NCBI GenBank assembly: GCA_016718805.1
Contig: JADKCP010000004.1
Span: forward strand, 310,001 to 374,000
DNA: 64,000 bases
Direction of reading: 5' to 3'
Source of the DNA: Bacteroidota bacterium
GTDB lineage: Bacteria; Bacteroidota; Bacteroidia; UBA4408
Shown in pieces: positions 19,742 to 28,196 of this stretch; the first letter of the stretch is position 1; each line of letters starts with the position of its first letter. A program made the position numbers and the translations under genes. Under the pieces are notes generated by a model. It was not told where the DNA came from. It did not search any database and saw nothing but the letters and a program-made list of their open reading frames with translations.

Positions 19742-20830
19742 TTATACGAATTTATCTCCCTTTATACTTTTCACATCATTTACAAACTGTCGAATTTGCT
19801 GTTCTTCCGATTTTTTACATACCAATAAAACATCATCCGACTCAACAACAATATAATCAGCGAGGCCTTCAAGTACAACCAATTTGTTCTTAGGTACATG
19901 CACAATACAATTTTTAGAATTATACATTAATACATTTTTCCCAACAATGGCATTTCCTTTTTCTTCCTTGTCCATGTGCTGATACAGCGATCCCCATGTA
20001 CCTAAATCGCTCCATCCAATTGCAGACGAGCGTACATACACATTGTCAGCTTTCTCCATGATTCCATAATCAATAGAAATGTTTTTACACAAAGGGTAAG
20101 TTTGCTTTATAAATTCGGCCTCTTCGGGAGTATTTAACTTTGAGATTCCGTCATTAAACAGCGTATACATTTCAATCATGTGCTTTTCAAAAGCGAGCAA
20201 TACACTTTTTGCTGTCCAAATAAAAATACCTGCATTCCAAAGAAAATCGCCACTTTGACGAAAAAATTTTGCCATCTCTAGATCCGGTTTCTCAGTAAAG
20301 GTCTTTACCTTTTTCATACGTGCATCGGATTCTTTCGCTTCACTTTGCTTAAATTGTATATAGCCGTATCCTGTATCAGGTCGGGTTGGCTTAATACCTA
20401 GCGTTACCAAACAATCTTCGCTTGCCGCCTTTTTAAAGCACGATTGAATTGCTTTTACGAATGTGTGTTCCTTTAAAATTAGGTGATCACTAGGAGCAAC
20501 TACAATGTTTGCTTCCGAATTTATTTTAGCTATTTTAAAGCAGGCGTAGGCAATGCACGGTGCTGTATTTCTTCTCGCTGGTTCCAACAATACTCTGTCA
20601 TCGGAAATATCTTTAATTTGCTGGTGTACTAGGTCCTTATAAATTTCGTTAGTTACGATAAAAATATTCTCCTTTGGACAAAGTTTTAAAAAGCGACGAT
20701 AGGTTTGTTGTAACAAGGTTTCGCCAGTTCCCAAAATATCAATAAATTGTTTAGGATGGTTGGTACGACTCATGGGCCAAAAACGACTACCAATTCCGCC
20801 GGCCATTATCACACAATAATTATTTTTCAT
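19742..20830 (-). CDS. manC: Mannose-1-phosphate guanylyltransferase
   Basis: The enzyme makes GDP-mannose from mannose-1-phosphate and GTP in the cytoplasm, feeding polysaccharide and glycan synthesis. The nucleotide-binding signature AGGIGSRFWPMSRTNHPKQF is near the N-terminus. FTEKPDLEMAKFF, DFLWNAGIFIW and SIDYGIMEKADNVYV are further family hallmarks. It is a short, single-domain form of 362 residues without the C-terminal phosphomannose isomerase domain found in bifunctional homologues. I prefer the ATG at 20830 (MKNNYCVIMAGG); the frame also extends to a GTG at 20842. It stands alone between the giant adhesin and an aminotransferase on the same strand, with gaps of 240 and 166 bases, and no other sugar-nucleotide gene is nearby. 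Confidence 0.92.
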   Translation of the reverse strand: MKNNYCVIMAGGIGSRFWPMSRTNHPKQFIDILGTGETLLQQTYRRFLKLCPKENIFIVTNEIYKDLVHQQIKDISDDRVLLEPARRNTAPCIAYACFKIAKINSEANIVVAPSDHLILKEHTFVKAIQSCFKKAASEDCLVTLGIKPTRPDTGYGYIQFKQSEAKESDARMKKVKTFTEKPDLEMAKFFRQSGDFLWNAGIFIWTAKSVLLAFEKHMIEMYTLFNDGISKLNTPEEAEFIKQTYPLCKNISIDYGIMEKADNVYVRSSAIGWSDLGTWGSLYQHMDKEEKGNAIVGKNVLMYNSKNCIVHVPKNKLVVLEGLADYIVVESDDVLLVCKKSEEQQIRQFVNDVKSIKGDKFV

Positions 20831-20996
20831 AAATAAATTCACGTTTTACACTCAATTTTGTTACTTGTTTGAGATCAATTTTAACAAGTATATTTTCCTG
20901 AATAGGTGTTTTGAAATATTGATAGGTATTGACAGTCCTTAGTTTTTGAAGTAATGCAAAATAAATAAAAGCTATTCAAAAAATGCAGCATTCTCA

Positions 20997-22280
20997 TTAC
21001 TGTAGGGAAGACAATGCGTTGTTTAAATTTGAGATAATTCCTTCTGTATCTTTCAGTGTACATGTTCCTACAGAAATACGGTACCAAGTAGATTCAGCCG
21101 AAGCTCCAAAGGCAGAAAAAGGAACGATTCCAATTTTTGCTTCTTCTAATAAAAACCGGGTTATGTCAACAGTGTTTTTAATTTGTTCGCCATTTTGTCT
21201 ACGCTTTCCTTTTAAATCGAATTGCACTGTTAAATACAATGCAGCTTGCGGAGCAATGGAATCAATAGGAGCACCTTGCCTTTTTAATTCTTGAATACCG
21301 GCATGAATAGCTCTCAATCGGTTAAAAATTTCTGCTTTAATGTGATTCAAATAACTTTCAACTTCGTTTGAGTTATTCATAAATTTTGCAGAAGCTATTT
21401 GCTCTGCACGCGGTGCCCAAGCTCCAACATGCCCAAGAATTGACTTCATTTTATCAATAATTTGCTGTGGTCCAAAACCCCAACCTACACGAATACCTGT
21501 TGCAGCAAACGATTTCGATAAGCCATCCACAAAAATTGTGTAATCGCGCATTTCGGGACAAAGTGAAACCGGGTTGTAATGCACAGTATCGCCAAAAGTA
21601 AGTGTCCAATAAATTTGGTCATACATCAAATAAAGTGGCTTTTCATTGTCGCCTCTTCTGCGGTTTTCGGCTAAAATTAATTCGCAAATTTCGGTGAGTC
21701 CTTCTTTTGAAAATGTGGTACCTGTTGGATTTAATGGCGAACAAAGTGCAAGTAAATTAGCTTTTGAAATATGTGGTTTTAACTCGGCAGCAGTTGGCAT
21801 AAAATTATTTTCAGCCTTTGTTTCTACCAACAGTTGTTGTGCTGATGAAAGATGCGTGTAGTGATTATTATTCCAAGAAGGCACAGGAAATAAAATAGTA
21901 TCGCCTGCATCTATTAATGCACAAAATAATGAGTAAATTAAAGGTCGTGCTCCACCGGCAATAAGTATTTCAGATGGCGCATACTCCAAGCCGCAATTTG
22001 TTTGTAAAAAAGAAGCAACTGTTTGCCTTAATGCAGGAATACCATCGGCAGGTGGATAGTTGGTTTCGTTATTCGTATATGCTTCAACAATGGCACTTTT
22101 TAATCCATCGGGTATTGGGAAATAAGCAGGATTAAAATCGCCAATTGTTAGGTTGTAAATTTTTTCACCACTTTTAATTTTCTCATTGATTTCACCGGCC
22201 AACTTAATGATTTCAGAGCCAATTAAGTTTTCGGCCATTCGTGAAACTTTAAGTTTTTTGGTGGTACTAATACTTGCCAT
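20997..22280 (-). CDS. Class I/II PLP-dependent aminotransferase
   Basis: This is a cytoplasmic aminotransferase of fold type I, 427 residues long, related to aspartate aminotransferases. The substrate is not clear from the sequence. Visible motifs are YPPADGIPALRQ (N-terminal fold), CSPLNPTGTTF (the family NPTG), YDQIYWTLTF (Asp/Tyr contacting PLP) and DGLSKSFAATGIRVGW, which contains the PLP-binding lysine. A conserved C-terminal arginine is in WYRISVG. The ATG at 22280 (MASISTTKKLKVSRMAENL) has a TAACTTTG box 16 bases upstream. It is followed by manC after 166 bases and preceded by the SprT-like gene with 30 bases between, all on the minus strand. Confidence 0.88.
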   Translation of the reverse strand: MASISTTKKLKVSRMAENLIGSEIIKLAGEINEKIKSGEKIYNLTIGDFNPAYFPIPDGLKSAIVEAYTNNETNYPPADGIPALRQTVASFLQTNCGLEYAPSEILIAGGARPLIYSLFCALIDAGDTILFPVPSWNNNHYTHLSSAQQLLVETKAENNFMPTAAELKPHISKANLLALCSPLNPTGTTFSKEGLTEICELILAENRRRGDNEKPLYLMYDQIYWTLTFGDTVHYNPVSLCPEMRDYTIFVDGLSKSFAATGIRVGWGFGPQQIIDKMKSILGHVGAWAPRAEQIASAKFMNNSNEVESYLNHIKAEIFNRLRAIHAGIQELKRQGAPIDSIAPQAALYLTVQFDLKGKRRQNGEQIKNTVDITRFLLEEAKIGIVPFSAFGASAESTWYRISVGTCTLKDTEGIISNLNNALSSLQ

Positions 22281-22296
22281 TGTTTTATTTTTTTTG

Positions 22297-22304
22297 CAAA
22301 GTTA
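22297..22304 (-). promoter_or_regulatory. Bacteroidota -7 box upstream of aminotransferase
   Basis: The minus strand reads TAACTTTG, matching TAnnTTTG, 16 bases before the ATG of the aminotransferase. It sits between two closely spaced genes, so the aminotransferase may have its own transcript start. No TTG at -33 is seen. Confidence 0.4.
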
Positions 22305-22310
22305 GATTAA

Positions 22311-22976
22311 TTATTTCTTTTCAGTATTGACTGGTGAAGTTTGGTTAACTGGCACGACTTCAGCGAGTGGGCTAAATAAATACACACGTTTAGAGCCCAG
22401 TTCAACGCACTTGAATCTTTTACGGCCTCTTTCACCTTTTACAAAAAAGCGATTCTTACCGTATCTAAAAGTAGTCCCAATGGCCAATTCTTCAATATGT
22501 ACCCAGGATTTGCGACGAATATCGTGTCTTCGTAATACCCGTAATAAATTTTCGTCAGCACAACTTGAAGCAGCCGGATTGTGCATGTATTGTATTAATG
22601 CTTTCATAACATCCTCCGGAAAAATTTGTTCATTCAAGTAATAGCGCATCAGGTTTTTATACTCTTGCTTCCATTCTTCTCCATGCGGTAAAACACGCTT
22701 ATGCAAGCTGCGTTGATATTTTTCAAAGGTGGTAAGATGTGCTATTTCATGCACCAAGGTGATTAGAAAAGCATATTTATTTAGGTTGTGATTAATGGTA
22801 ATAGAATGCCTGCTATTATTAATTGGTGGCCGGTAATCGCCCAGCTTTGAAGCGCGGTTTTCAGTAATTTTAAGGTTAAAATTGAAGTGCAATATCCAAT
22901 CTGCCATTGTATCAACAGCAGGTTCGGGGAGATAATTTAGTAGAATTTCTTTGTATTTGCTTTTGGGATCTGTCAA
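22311..22976 (-). CDS. SprT-like zinc metallopeptidase domain protein
   Basis: The protein has a SprT-like fold: a helical zinc-binding domain with LVHEIAHLTTF (HExxH, near residue 75) preceded by SITINHNLNKYAF, which is typical of the family. A further histidine in LPHGEEWKQEY is the likely third zinc ligand. The C-terminal part (FRYGKNRFFVKGERGRKRFKCVEL) resembles the small strand-rich tail of these proteins. Family members include DNA-protein crosslink proteases in eukaryotes; the bacterial role is not settled. The start is a TTG at 22976 (MTDPKSKYKEIL); no in-frame ATG is available before residue 24, and starting there would remove part of the domain. It lies 45 bases downstream of feoB. 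Confidence 0.82.
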   Translation of the reverse strand: MTDPKSKYKEILLNYLPEPAVDTMADWILHFNFNLKITENRASKLGDYRPPINNSRHSITINHNLNKYAFLITLVHEIAHLTTFEKYQRSLHKRVLPHGEEWKQEYKNLMRYYLNEQIFPEDVMKALIQYMHNPAASSCADENLLRVLRRHDIRRKSWVHIEELAIGTTFRYGKNRFFVKGERGRKRFKCVELGSKRVYLFSPLAEVVPVNQTSPVNTEKK

Positions 22977-23021
22977 GATAAATAAGCCAATAGGGGTGCT
23001 AAAGTTAAAAAAAATTACGAT

Positions 23022-25160
23022 TTACTTTAACCACCAATACACCAAAAAGCTACTGAGGTATGCCAGTACTCCCATGTAAACAAATTGTATTAATGGCCAT
23101 TTCCAGTGTTTGGTTTCGCGGTATACCACAGCAATAGTACTCATGCACTGCATGGCAAAGGCATAAAACAACATAAGCGAAAAACCAACTGCAGGTGTAA
23201 ACACTTTTTGTCCTGTTTTAGGATTAATTTCAGCAAGCATTTTTTCGCGAATCGATTTAGTATTTTCTGCGTCATTAACACTATATATTGTGCTCATCGT
23301 ACCCACAAATACTTCGCGTGCTGCAAGAGATGTAACCAATGAAATTCCAATTTTCCAATCGAATCCAAGCGGAGCAATAGCAGGTTCAATTTTTTTTCCG
23401 ACTAATCCGGCATAACTTGATTCCAGTTTTTCACTCGCAATAAATGCAGCTATTTCAGCATCTGTTAAACGCGATTTATACTCAACCTGTTCATATTTTT
23501 TCTCAATTTCCTTAAAGCTATTACCTGGTCCATAGGACGACAAAACCCATAATATCACACTAATTGCTACAATAACTTTTCCTGCATCCAACAAAAATAC
23601 TTTTACCTTTTCGACCATGGTGAAACCTACATTTTTCCAACGAGGCATTCGGTACACGGGTAATTCCATAATGAAGTAACTTTTCTCTTTCGAGCGCAAA
23701 ATCACGCGCATTACCCAAGCAGAAAAAATGGCCGCTAAAAAACCAATTAAATAGAGTGCCATGAGCACTAATCCTTGTACATTAAAAAAATAGTAACGTG
23801 CATCTTCCGGAACAACAAGTGAAATCAATAAAGTATAAACTGGTAATCGTGCTGAACAACTCATTAATGGGGTAACCATAATGGTAATCATTCGTTCCTT
23901 CCAATTGCCAATATTGCGGGCACTCATAATTGCCGGAACTGCGCAAGCAACACCGCTTATTAAGGGTATAACTGATTTTCCATTTAGTCCAAATTTGCGC
24001 ATTAGTTTATCCATGATAAAACTAACACGACTCATGTATCCGGTATCTTCTAAAATTGCAATAAATGCAAAAAGTAGGGCAATTTGGGGGATAAAAACTG
24101 CTACACCACTAAGTCCTGCAATAATCCCATTAACTATTAAATCAGTAAACATGCCGGGTGGTAAGTGATTTTGTGTAAAAGCAGATAATTGCAAAAACAA
24201 TTGCTCAATCACTTCCATAGGAATCGCAGCAAATGTAAAAATAGACTGAAATATTAAAAATAACACCACTAAAAAAATAACATAGCCCCAAATGCGATGT
24301 GTTAAGAGTTTATCTAATTTTTTTGTGCGGAGGTTAGTGGTTTTGCTTTCGCCTTCTTTCACCACCTTCTCCATTATTTCGGCGATTACTTTGTAGCGTT
24401 CTATAGACTCAAGTGCTTGTAACTTTTTTGCGTCAAATTGATGGTGGTCTAATAAACGTTGTAGTGCTGCTTTCTTATCAGAATTTAAATTAACAAGCGA
24501 AATTATGTTCAAATTATTCGCAAGAATAAATGCAGAGAAATCGCAATTTACATTTACAATTTTTTTAATCTCTTCAATTGTTTCAGGCGCAATTTTGTTA
24601 ATCTGAAGAATATCGGTTTTTGAATGCTGGGTAGTTTTTGCGATGGCAACTTTTAATTCTTCAATACCTTCGCCCTTTCGTGCATTTAGCTTTATTACAG
24701 GTACACCCAACGCTTGGCTCAATTGAGAAGCATCTATTTGAATGCGGTGCTTTTCAGCCAAGTCCATCATGTTCAATGCAAGAACAACCGGCATTTTCAA
24801 ATCAATAATCTGTGAACAGAGAAATAGACTTCGTTTTAAATTTGTAGCATCTGCAACAATAACAGTGAGGTCAGGAAAATGCTCATTTTCGGGATCGCAC
24901 AAGGCTTGAAATGCCACCTCCTCATCGATTGATTTTGGATACAAACTATAGGTACCCGGTAAATCTATAAGTGTAGCCTTGACTTTTCCATTGGGAGTAT
25001 CAAGTAGCAACTCTCCCATTTTTTTATCGACTGTAACACCCGGAAAGTTTCCAATTTTTTGATTTAATCCGGTCAACGAGTTAAACAGGGTAGACTTCCC
25101 GCTATTGGGATTTCCAACTAATGCAACATGCAATTGATTTTGATTACTGTTTTTCGACAC
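23022..25160 (-). CDS. feoB: Ferrous iron transporter FeoB
   Basis: FeoB imports Fe2+ across the inner membrane. The N-terminal G domain shows G1 GNPNSGKST, the switch segment GNFPGVTVDKK, G3 DLPGTYSLYP and G4 NMMD. The rest of the 712-residue protein contains the Gate motifs and membrane helices: GVAVFIPQIALLFAFIAILEDTGYMSR, split here by a short loop, LISGVACAVPAIMSARN, TPLMSCSARLPVY, and the C-terminal LAAREVFVGTMSTIY. Length is normal for the family. The start is GTG at 25160, 52 bases after the feoA stop, so feoAB form an operon. The palindrome upstream of feoA is the likely point of iron control. No feoC is present. Confidence 0.96.
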   Translation of the reverse strand: MSKNSNQNQLHVALVGNPNSGKSTLFNSLTGLNQKIGNFPGVTVDKKMGELLLDTPNGKVKATLIDLPGTYSLYPKSIDEEVAFQALCDPENEHFPDLTVIVADATNLKRSLFLCSQIIDLKMPVVLALNMMDLAEKHRIQIDASQLSQALGVPVIKLNARKGEGIEELKVAIAKTTQHSKTDILQINKIAPETIEEIKKIVNVNCDFSAFILANNLNIISLVNLNSDKKAALQRLLDHHQFDAKKLQALESIERYKVIAEIMEKVVKEGESKTTNLRTKKLDKLLTHRIWGYVIFLVVLFLIFQSIFTFAAIPMEVIEQLFLQLSAFTQNHLPPGMFTDLIVNGIIAGLSGVAVFIPQIALLFAFIAILEDTGYMSRVSFIMDKLMRKFGLNGKSVIPLISGVACAVPAIMSARNIGNWKERMITIMVTPLMSCSARLPVYTLLISLVVPEDARYYFFNVQGLVLMALYLIGFLAAIFSAWVMRVILRSKEKSYFIMELPVYRMPRWKNVGFTMVEKVKVFLLDAGKVIVAISVILWVLSSYGPGNSFKEIEKKYEQVEYKSRLTDAEIAAFIASEKLESSYAGLVGKKIEPAIAPLGFDWKIGISLVTSLAAREVFVGTMSTIYSVNDAENTKSIREKMLAEINPKTGQKVFTPAVGFSLMLFYAFAMQCMSTIAVVYRETKHWKWPLIQFVYMGVLAYLSSFLVYWWLK

Positions 25161-25212
25161 TGGTAGTTAGCTTTTCAGTTGCATTAAACGATTTCCTCCC
25201 TTACACAATAAT

Positions 25213-25458
25213 TCATTTGTTTTGCGATGCACTTAACCTTTTAATCACTACTGTAGCAGCCTCTGATCTTCGCATACTTAGTAAATAACCCGCAACAGAA
25301 ATAGCAATTGGATCGCCCAAAGGAGCTATGCGCTCAAGCGTAATTATTTCTCCCGGAATGCAACCCATTTCTAAAAACTTGAGTGACATTTCTAAATCGG
25401 TAAACGATAAGATACGGGCCGATTCGCCTTCGGTTAATTCGGCTAAATTCTCTACCAT
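25213..25458 (-). CDS. feoA: Ferrous iron transport protein FeoA
   Basis: FeoA is a small SH3-fold cytoplasmic protein that supports FeoB function. This one is 81 residues with the usual pattern: LAELTEGESARI, then FLEMGCIPGEIITLERIAPLGDPIAISVAGYLLSMRR (interrupted reading of the conserved core), ending in RRSEAATVVIKR. It is directly upstream of feoB on the same strand. The ATG at 25458 is preceded by about 15 bases of spacer and then a perfect 9-bp inverted repeat at 25474-25494. Confidence 0.93.
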   Translation of the reverse strand: MVENLAELTEGESARILSFTDLEMSLKFLEMGCIPGEIITLERIAPLGDPIAISVAGYLLSMRRSEAATVVIKRLSASQNK

Positions 25459-25771
25459 TACTAAGTTCTATCTTATTTAGAATTGTTCTAAATATTTAAC
25501 TTGACGAAAATAGGTATTTAAAAGGATTCATCAAACCTGGCTATAAAAATTACCTATTAATAGTGAGAAAATAGACCGTGTTGTTGAACATTTCTTAGCT
25601 TAATCCTTATAAAATATTCATAAGGTGAAACAAATTGCAGGGTAAATCACGTTAAAGCAAAACCAATATTTTTTAGATATTTGTAAAAAACCTCTTCAAA
25701 ATAGTAACAGACTGCAGCTAAAATGCTATTTTATATAATTCTACACAAATCAGCCTTCTAAAATAAAAACA
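25459..25771. other. Divergent intergenic region between feoA and fbp
   Basis: This 313-base AT-rich stretch separates two divergent genes. It holds the feoA palindrome at its left end. A second inverted repeat (AATAGGTA at 25509-25516, TACCTATT at 25551-25558) encloses 34 bases; its meaning is unknown. I see no open frame, RNA gene or clear promoter for fbp. Confidence 0.5.
25474..25494. promoter_or_regulatory. Perfect palindrome upstream of feoAB, candidate metalloregulator operator
   Basis: The sequence is TATTTAGAA-TTG-TTCTAAATA, a perfect 9-bp inverted repeat with a 3-base spacer, 16 bases upstream of the feoA start. Size and base pattern resemble operators of DtxR/MntR-type iron or manganese repressors (TTTAG..CTAAA). 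Position fits repression of feoAB by iron. The regulator itself is not in the window, so its identity is an inference. Confidence 0.55.
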
Positions 25772-26794
25772 ATGAATAAGAAAAAAGGAGTAAAAACACT
25801 GGGCCAATTTATTATTGAAAAACAAGCCGATTTCCCTTTTTCAAAAGGAGAACTTTCACGCTTACTTCGCGATATAGGTATTGCTTCAAAAATTGTACAC
25901 CGTGAAGTAAACAAAGCAGGATTAGTAGATATTTTAGGTAATGCCGGATCAACCAATGTGCAAGGAGAAGAAGTTAAAAAACTCGATTTATTTGCCAACG
26001 AACAATTTATTTCAGCATTAAGTTCAGGTGGTGAATGTTGTGCCATAGCCAGCGAAGAAAATGAAGATATTATTTTGGTTGACAATGCTGTTTCTTCCAA
26101 TGCAAAATATGTAGTTGCTCTTGATCCATTGGATGGTTCAAGCAATATTGATGTAAATGTTTCAGTTGGAACTATTTTCTCAATTTATCGCCGTAAATCG
26201 CTTTCTGGACCTGCAATGCTTGAAGATTTTTTGCAAAAAGGAACTGAACAAGTCGCTGCAGGATATGTAATTTATGGATCTTCTACCATGCTTGTGTATA
26301 CTACAGGTAAAGGAGTAAATGGCTTTACACTTGATCCTAGCATTGGTGAATTTTGCTTGTCACATCCCGATTTTAAAATTCCGGAAAATGGAAAAACCTA
26401 TAGCATTAACGAGGGGTATTATGTGCACTTTCCGGAGGGTGTTAAAAAGTACATTAAGTTTTGCCAAGAAGAAGACGCATCTACAAATCGCCCTTACTCA
26501 TCGCGCTATATTGGTTCGGCCGTAGCCGATATACACCGTAATCTAATTAAAGGAGGAGTTTTTATTTATCCGACTACGAGCAAAAGTCCAAAAGGAAAAT
26601 TACGTTTAGTATATGAATGTAACCCACTTTCTTTTGTTGTTGAGCAAGCCGGCGGAAAAGCAACCGACGGATTTAAACGTATTTTAGAAATACAACCCGA
26701 AAGTCTTCATCAACGTGTTCCTATGTTTATTGGTTCGAACGAAATGGTTGCAAAAGCTGAAAACTTTATGCAGGAATTTTCTCCGGCAAAATAA
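25772..26794 (+). CDS. fbp: Fructose-1,6-bisphosphatase, class I
   Basis: The enzyme removes the 1-phosphate of fructose-1,6-bisphosphate in gluconeogenesis. The 340-residue protein matches class I FBPase length and motifs: the metal-binding segments SEENEDIILV and LDPLDGSSNIDVNVSVGTIF, then YGSSTMLVYTTGKGVNGFTLD. Near the C-terminus, KLRLVYECNPLSFVVEQAGGK is the conserved active-site segment, of which LRLVYECNPLSF is the most diagnostic part. The ATG at 25772 is the natural start (MNKKKGVKTLGQFI). The next gene starts only 6 bases after the stop, which suggests co-transcription with the DinB-like gene. Confidence 0.96.
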   Translation: MNKKKGVKTLGQFIIEKQADFPFSKGELSRLLRDIGIASKIVHREVNKAGLVDILGNAGSTNVQGEEVKKLDLFANEQFISALSSGGECCAIASEENEDIILVDNAVSSNAKYVVALDPLDGSSNIDVNVSVGTIFSIYRRKSLSGPAMLEDFLQKGTEQVAAGYVIYGSSTMLVYTTGKGVNGFTLDPSIGEFCLSHPDFKIPENGKTYSINEGYYVHFPEGVKKYIKFCQEEDASTNRPYSSRYIGSAVADIHRNLIKGGVFIYPTTSKSPKGKLRLVYECNPLSFVVEQAGGKATDGFKRILEIQPESLHQRVPMFIGSNEMVAKAENFMQEFSPAK

Positions 26795-26800
26795 TTTTGT

Positions 26801-27322
26801 GTGGAGAATAAGTTAAATCAATTATTTGAAAGGCTCGAAAAACAACGCATTAATTTGCTGCTTCAACTCGAGACCTATCCTAATGAAAGATTGAATTTAC
26901 CTGCCGCAAATAATAAATGGTCGGTAAATCAGATTATTGAACACTTAATTTTGGCCGAGGAAATTTCTATTAAATCGATTCAGGCAAAGGTTTTAACTGC
27001 TAAACATTTTGAATCTACCGGTTTACGTACTGCAGTGCGCAAATTTTTACTACGTATTTTTCTTCGATCACCTATAAAGTTTACCGCTCCAGCACTTGTT
27101 AGTAATCCTAGAAACACAACTGATTTTTCAGAATTAAAAACGAAATGGGCAACGGTAAGACAGCAATTAAAAGAATTACTGGAATGGTTGCCCGAGCATG
27201 TTCTAACGAAATGCATTTACAAACATCCTGTTGCAGGAAAAATGAGCATTTATGGAGGCCTTGATTTTATGTATGAACATGTTCGCAGACATAGACAACA
27301 AATAGTTAAGGCCTTGAAATAA
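26801..27322 (+). CDS. DinB-like four-helix domain protein
   Basis: A 173-residue cytoplasmic protein of the DinB/YfiT-like four-helix-bundle superfamily, whose members bind a metal through three histidines and include thiol transferases. Visible histidines fit that triad: His in VNQIIEHLILAEE (near residue 48) and a C-terminal HxxxH in MYEHVRRHRQQI. The start is GTG (VENKLNQLFERLEKQR), 6 bases after the fbp stop. The specific reaction and the link with fbp are unknown. Confidence 0.75.
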   Translation: MENKLNQLFERLEKQRINLLLQLETYPNERLNLPAANNKWSVNQIIEHLILAEEISIKSIQAKVLTAKHFESTGLRTAVRKFLLRIFLRSPIKFTAPALVSNPRNTTDFSELKTKWATVRQQLKELLEWLPEHVLTKCIYKHPVAGKMSIYGGLDFMYEHVRRHRQQIVKALK

Positions 27323-27426
27323 AATTTTGAAATCCTATCAGCGAGCGCATAAGCCTCTTCTTAAATAAAGATTTTCAGAATTAATTATACCTTCAACTAA
27401 TTTCATATCCACAAAAAAGTTATGCA

Positions 27427-27810
27427 ATGAAAACATTCAAGAAATATTTCACTTTACCAGCAAGCCCTGAAGAAGTTTACCTTGCTTTAGTAAAACCAGA
27501 AAGTATCATGTTGTGGACCGGCGATTGGGCCGAAATGAGTGAGTTACCTGGAAGTGAATTTTCATTATGGGATGGGAGTATTGTTGGGAAAAATATAGAA
27601 TTTGAATCCAACAAAAAAATTGTGCAACACTGGTATTTTGATGAAGCATCAAACGATTCAATAGTTACAATTAAATTGCATCCTCAAGGGAATGAAACTT
27701 CTATGGAGGTAACTCATACTAACATTCCTGATACCGATTACGACGATATAGCAGCCGGTTGGGTAGAAAGTTATTACGTAAATTTACTTGATTTTTTTGA
27801 GGAAGATTAA
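27427..27810 (+). CDS. START-like (SRPBCC) domain protein
   Basis: This 127-residue protein has the helix-grip fold pattern of the AHSA1/START-like group: the N-terminal strand and helix FTLPASPEEVYLALVKPESI, the middle LPGSEFSLWDGSIVGKNIEF, and a C-terminal helix WVESYYVNLLDFF. Such proteins are conserved single-domain cytoplasmic proteins in Bacteroidota, with an internal hydrophobic pocket and no assigned ligand. The ATG at 27427 is the first in frame. It converges with the SpoIIE remnant, with two bases between the coding ends. Confidence 0.8.
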   Translation: MKTFKKYFTLPASPEEVYLALVKPESIMLWTGDWAEMSELPGSEFSLWDGSIVGKNIEFESNKKIVQHWYFDEASNDSIVTIKLHPQGNETSMEVTHTNIPDTDYDDIAAGWVESYYVNLLDFFEED

Positions 27811-27812
27811 CA

Positions 27813-28196
27813 TCAAAATCGAATTCCTATTACCAAAATATCGTCTGATTGCTCTTGTGAACCCATCCATTCTTCAATGCTGTTTCGCAGTATTTTCTCC
27901 TGCTCTTTCATGGACATAGGTTGAATTTGCTGCAACAATTCTCGAAACTTTTTACTCATAAATTTTTTATCGTTGGGCCCACCAAACTGATCACAAAAAC
28001 CGTCTGAAAATAAATAAAAAGTATCATTGCTTTCAAAAGCAAATTTGTGGTTCTTGTAACTTAATTCTTCCAAATTATACTGACTTCCTCCTACAGGAAA
28101 CTTACTTGATTTTATTTCCTCAAAGCTATATGAGCGATTATGTACTGTTGCTTTGCTAGATTTTGTTAATCTTAGAAAATTGAATGTACATATTAT
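27813..28196 (-). pseudogene. Remnant of a SpoIIE/PP2C-type phosphatase (C-terminal end only)
   Basis: Only the last part of a SpoIIE-family serine phosphatase remains. The clear signature is TFYLFSDGFCDQFGGPNDK followed by MKEQEKILRNSIEEWMG and QSDDILVIGIRF, the end of the catalytic domain of Bacteroidota TPR- or 7TM-linked SpoIIE proteins. The homology-like frame continues upstream without an ATG (RSYSFEEIKSSKFPVGG) up to the in-frame stop of the neighbouring outer-membrane protein gene at 28197. The metal-binding N-terminal half of the phosphatase and its sensor region are absent. A TTG at 28073 could start an 86-residue product, but it would be inactive. A deletion that brought the outer-membrane gene next to the remnant is the simplest explanation. 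Confidence 0.72.

Noticed and set aside
27323..27426. Possible RNA gene in the gap between the DinB-like and START-like genes.
   Set aside because: No tRNA-like arms or stable hairpin could be drawn by eye.
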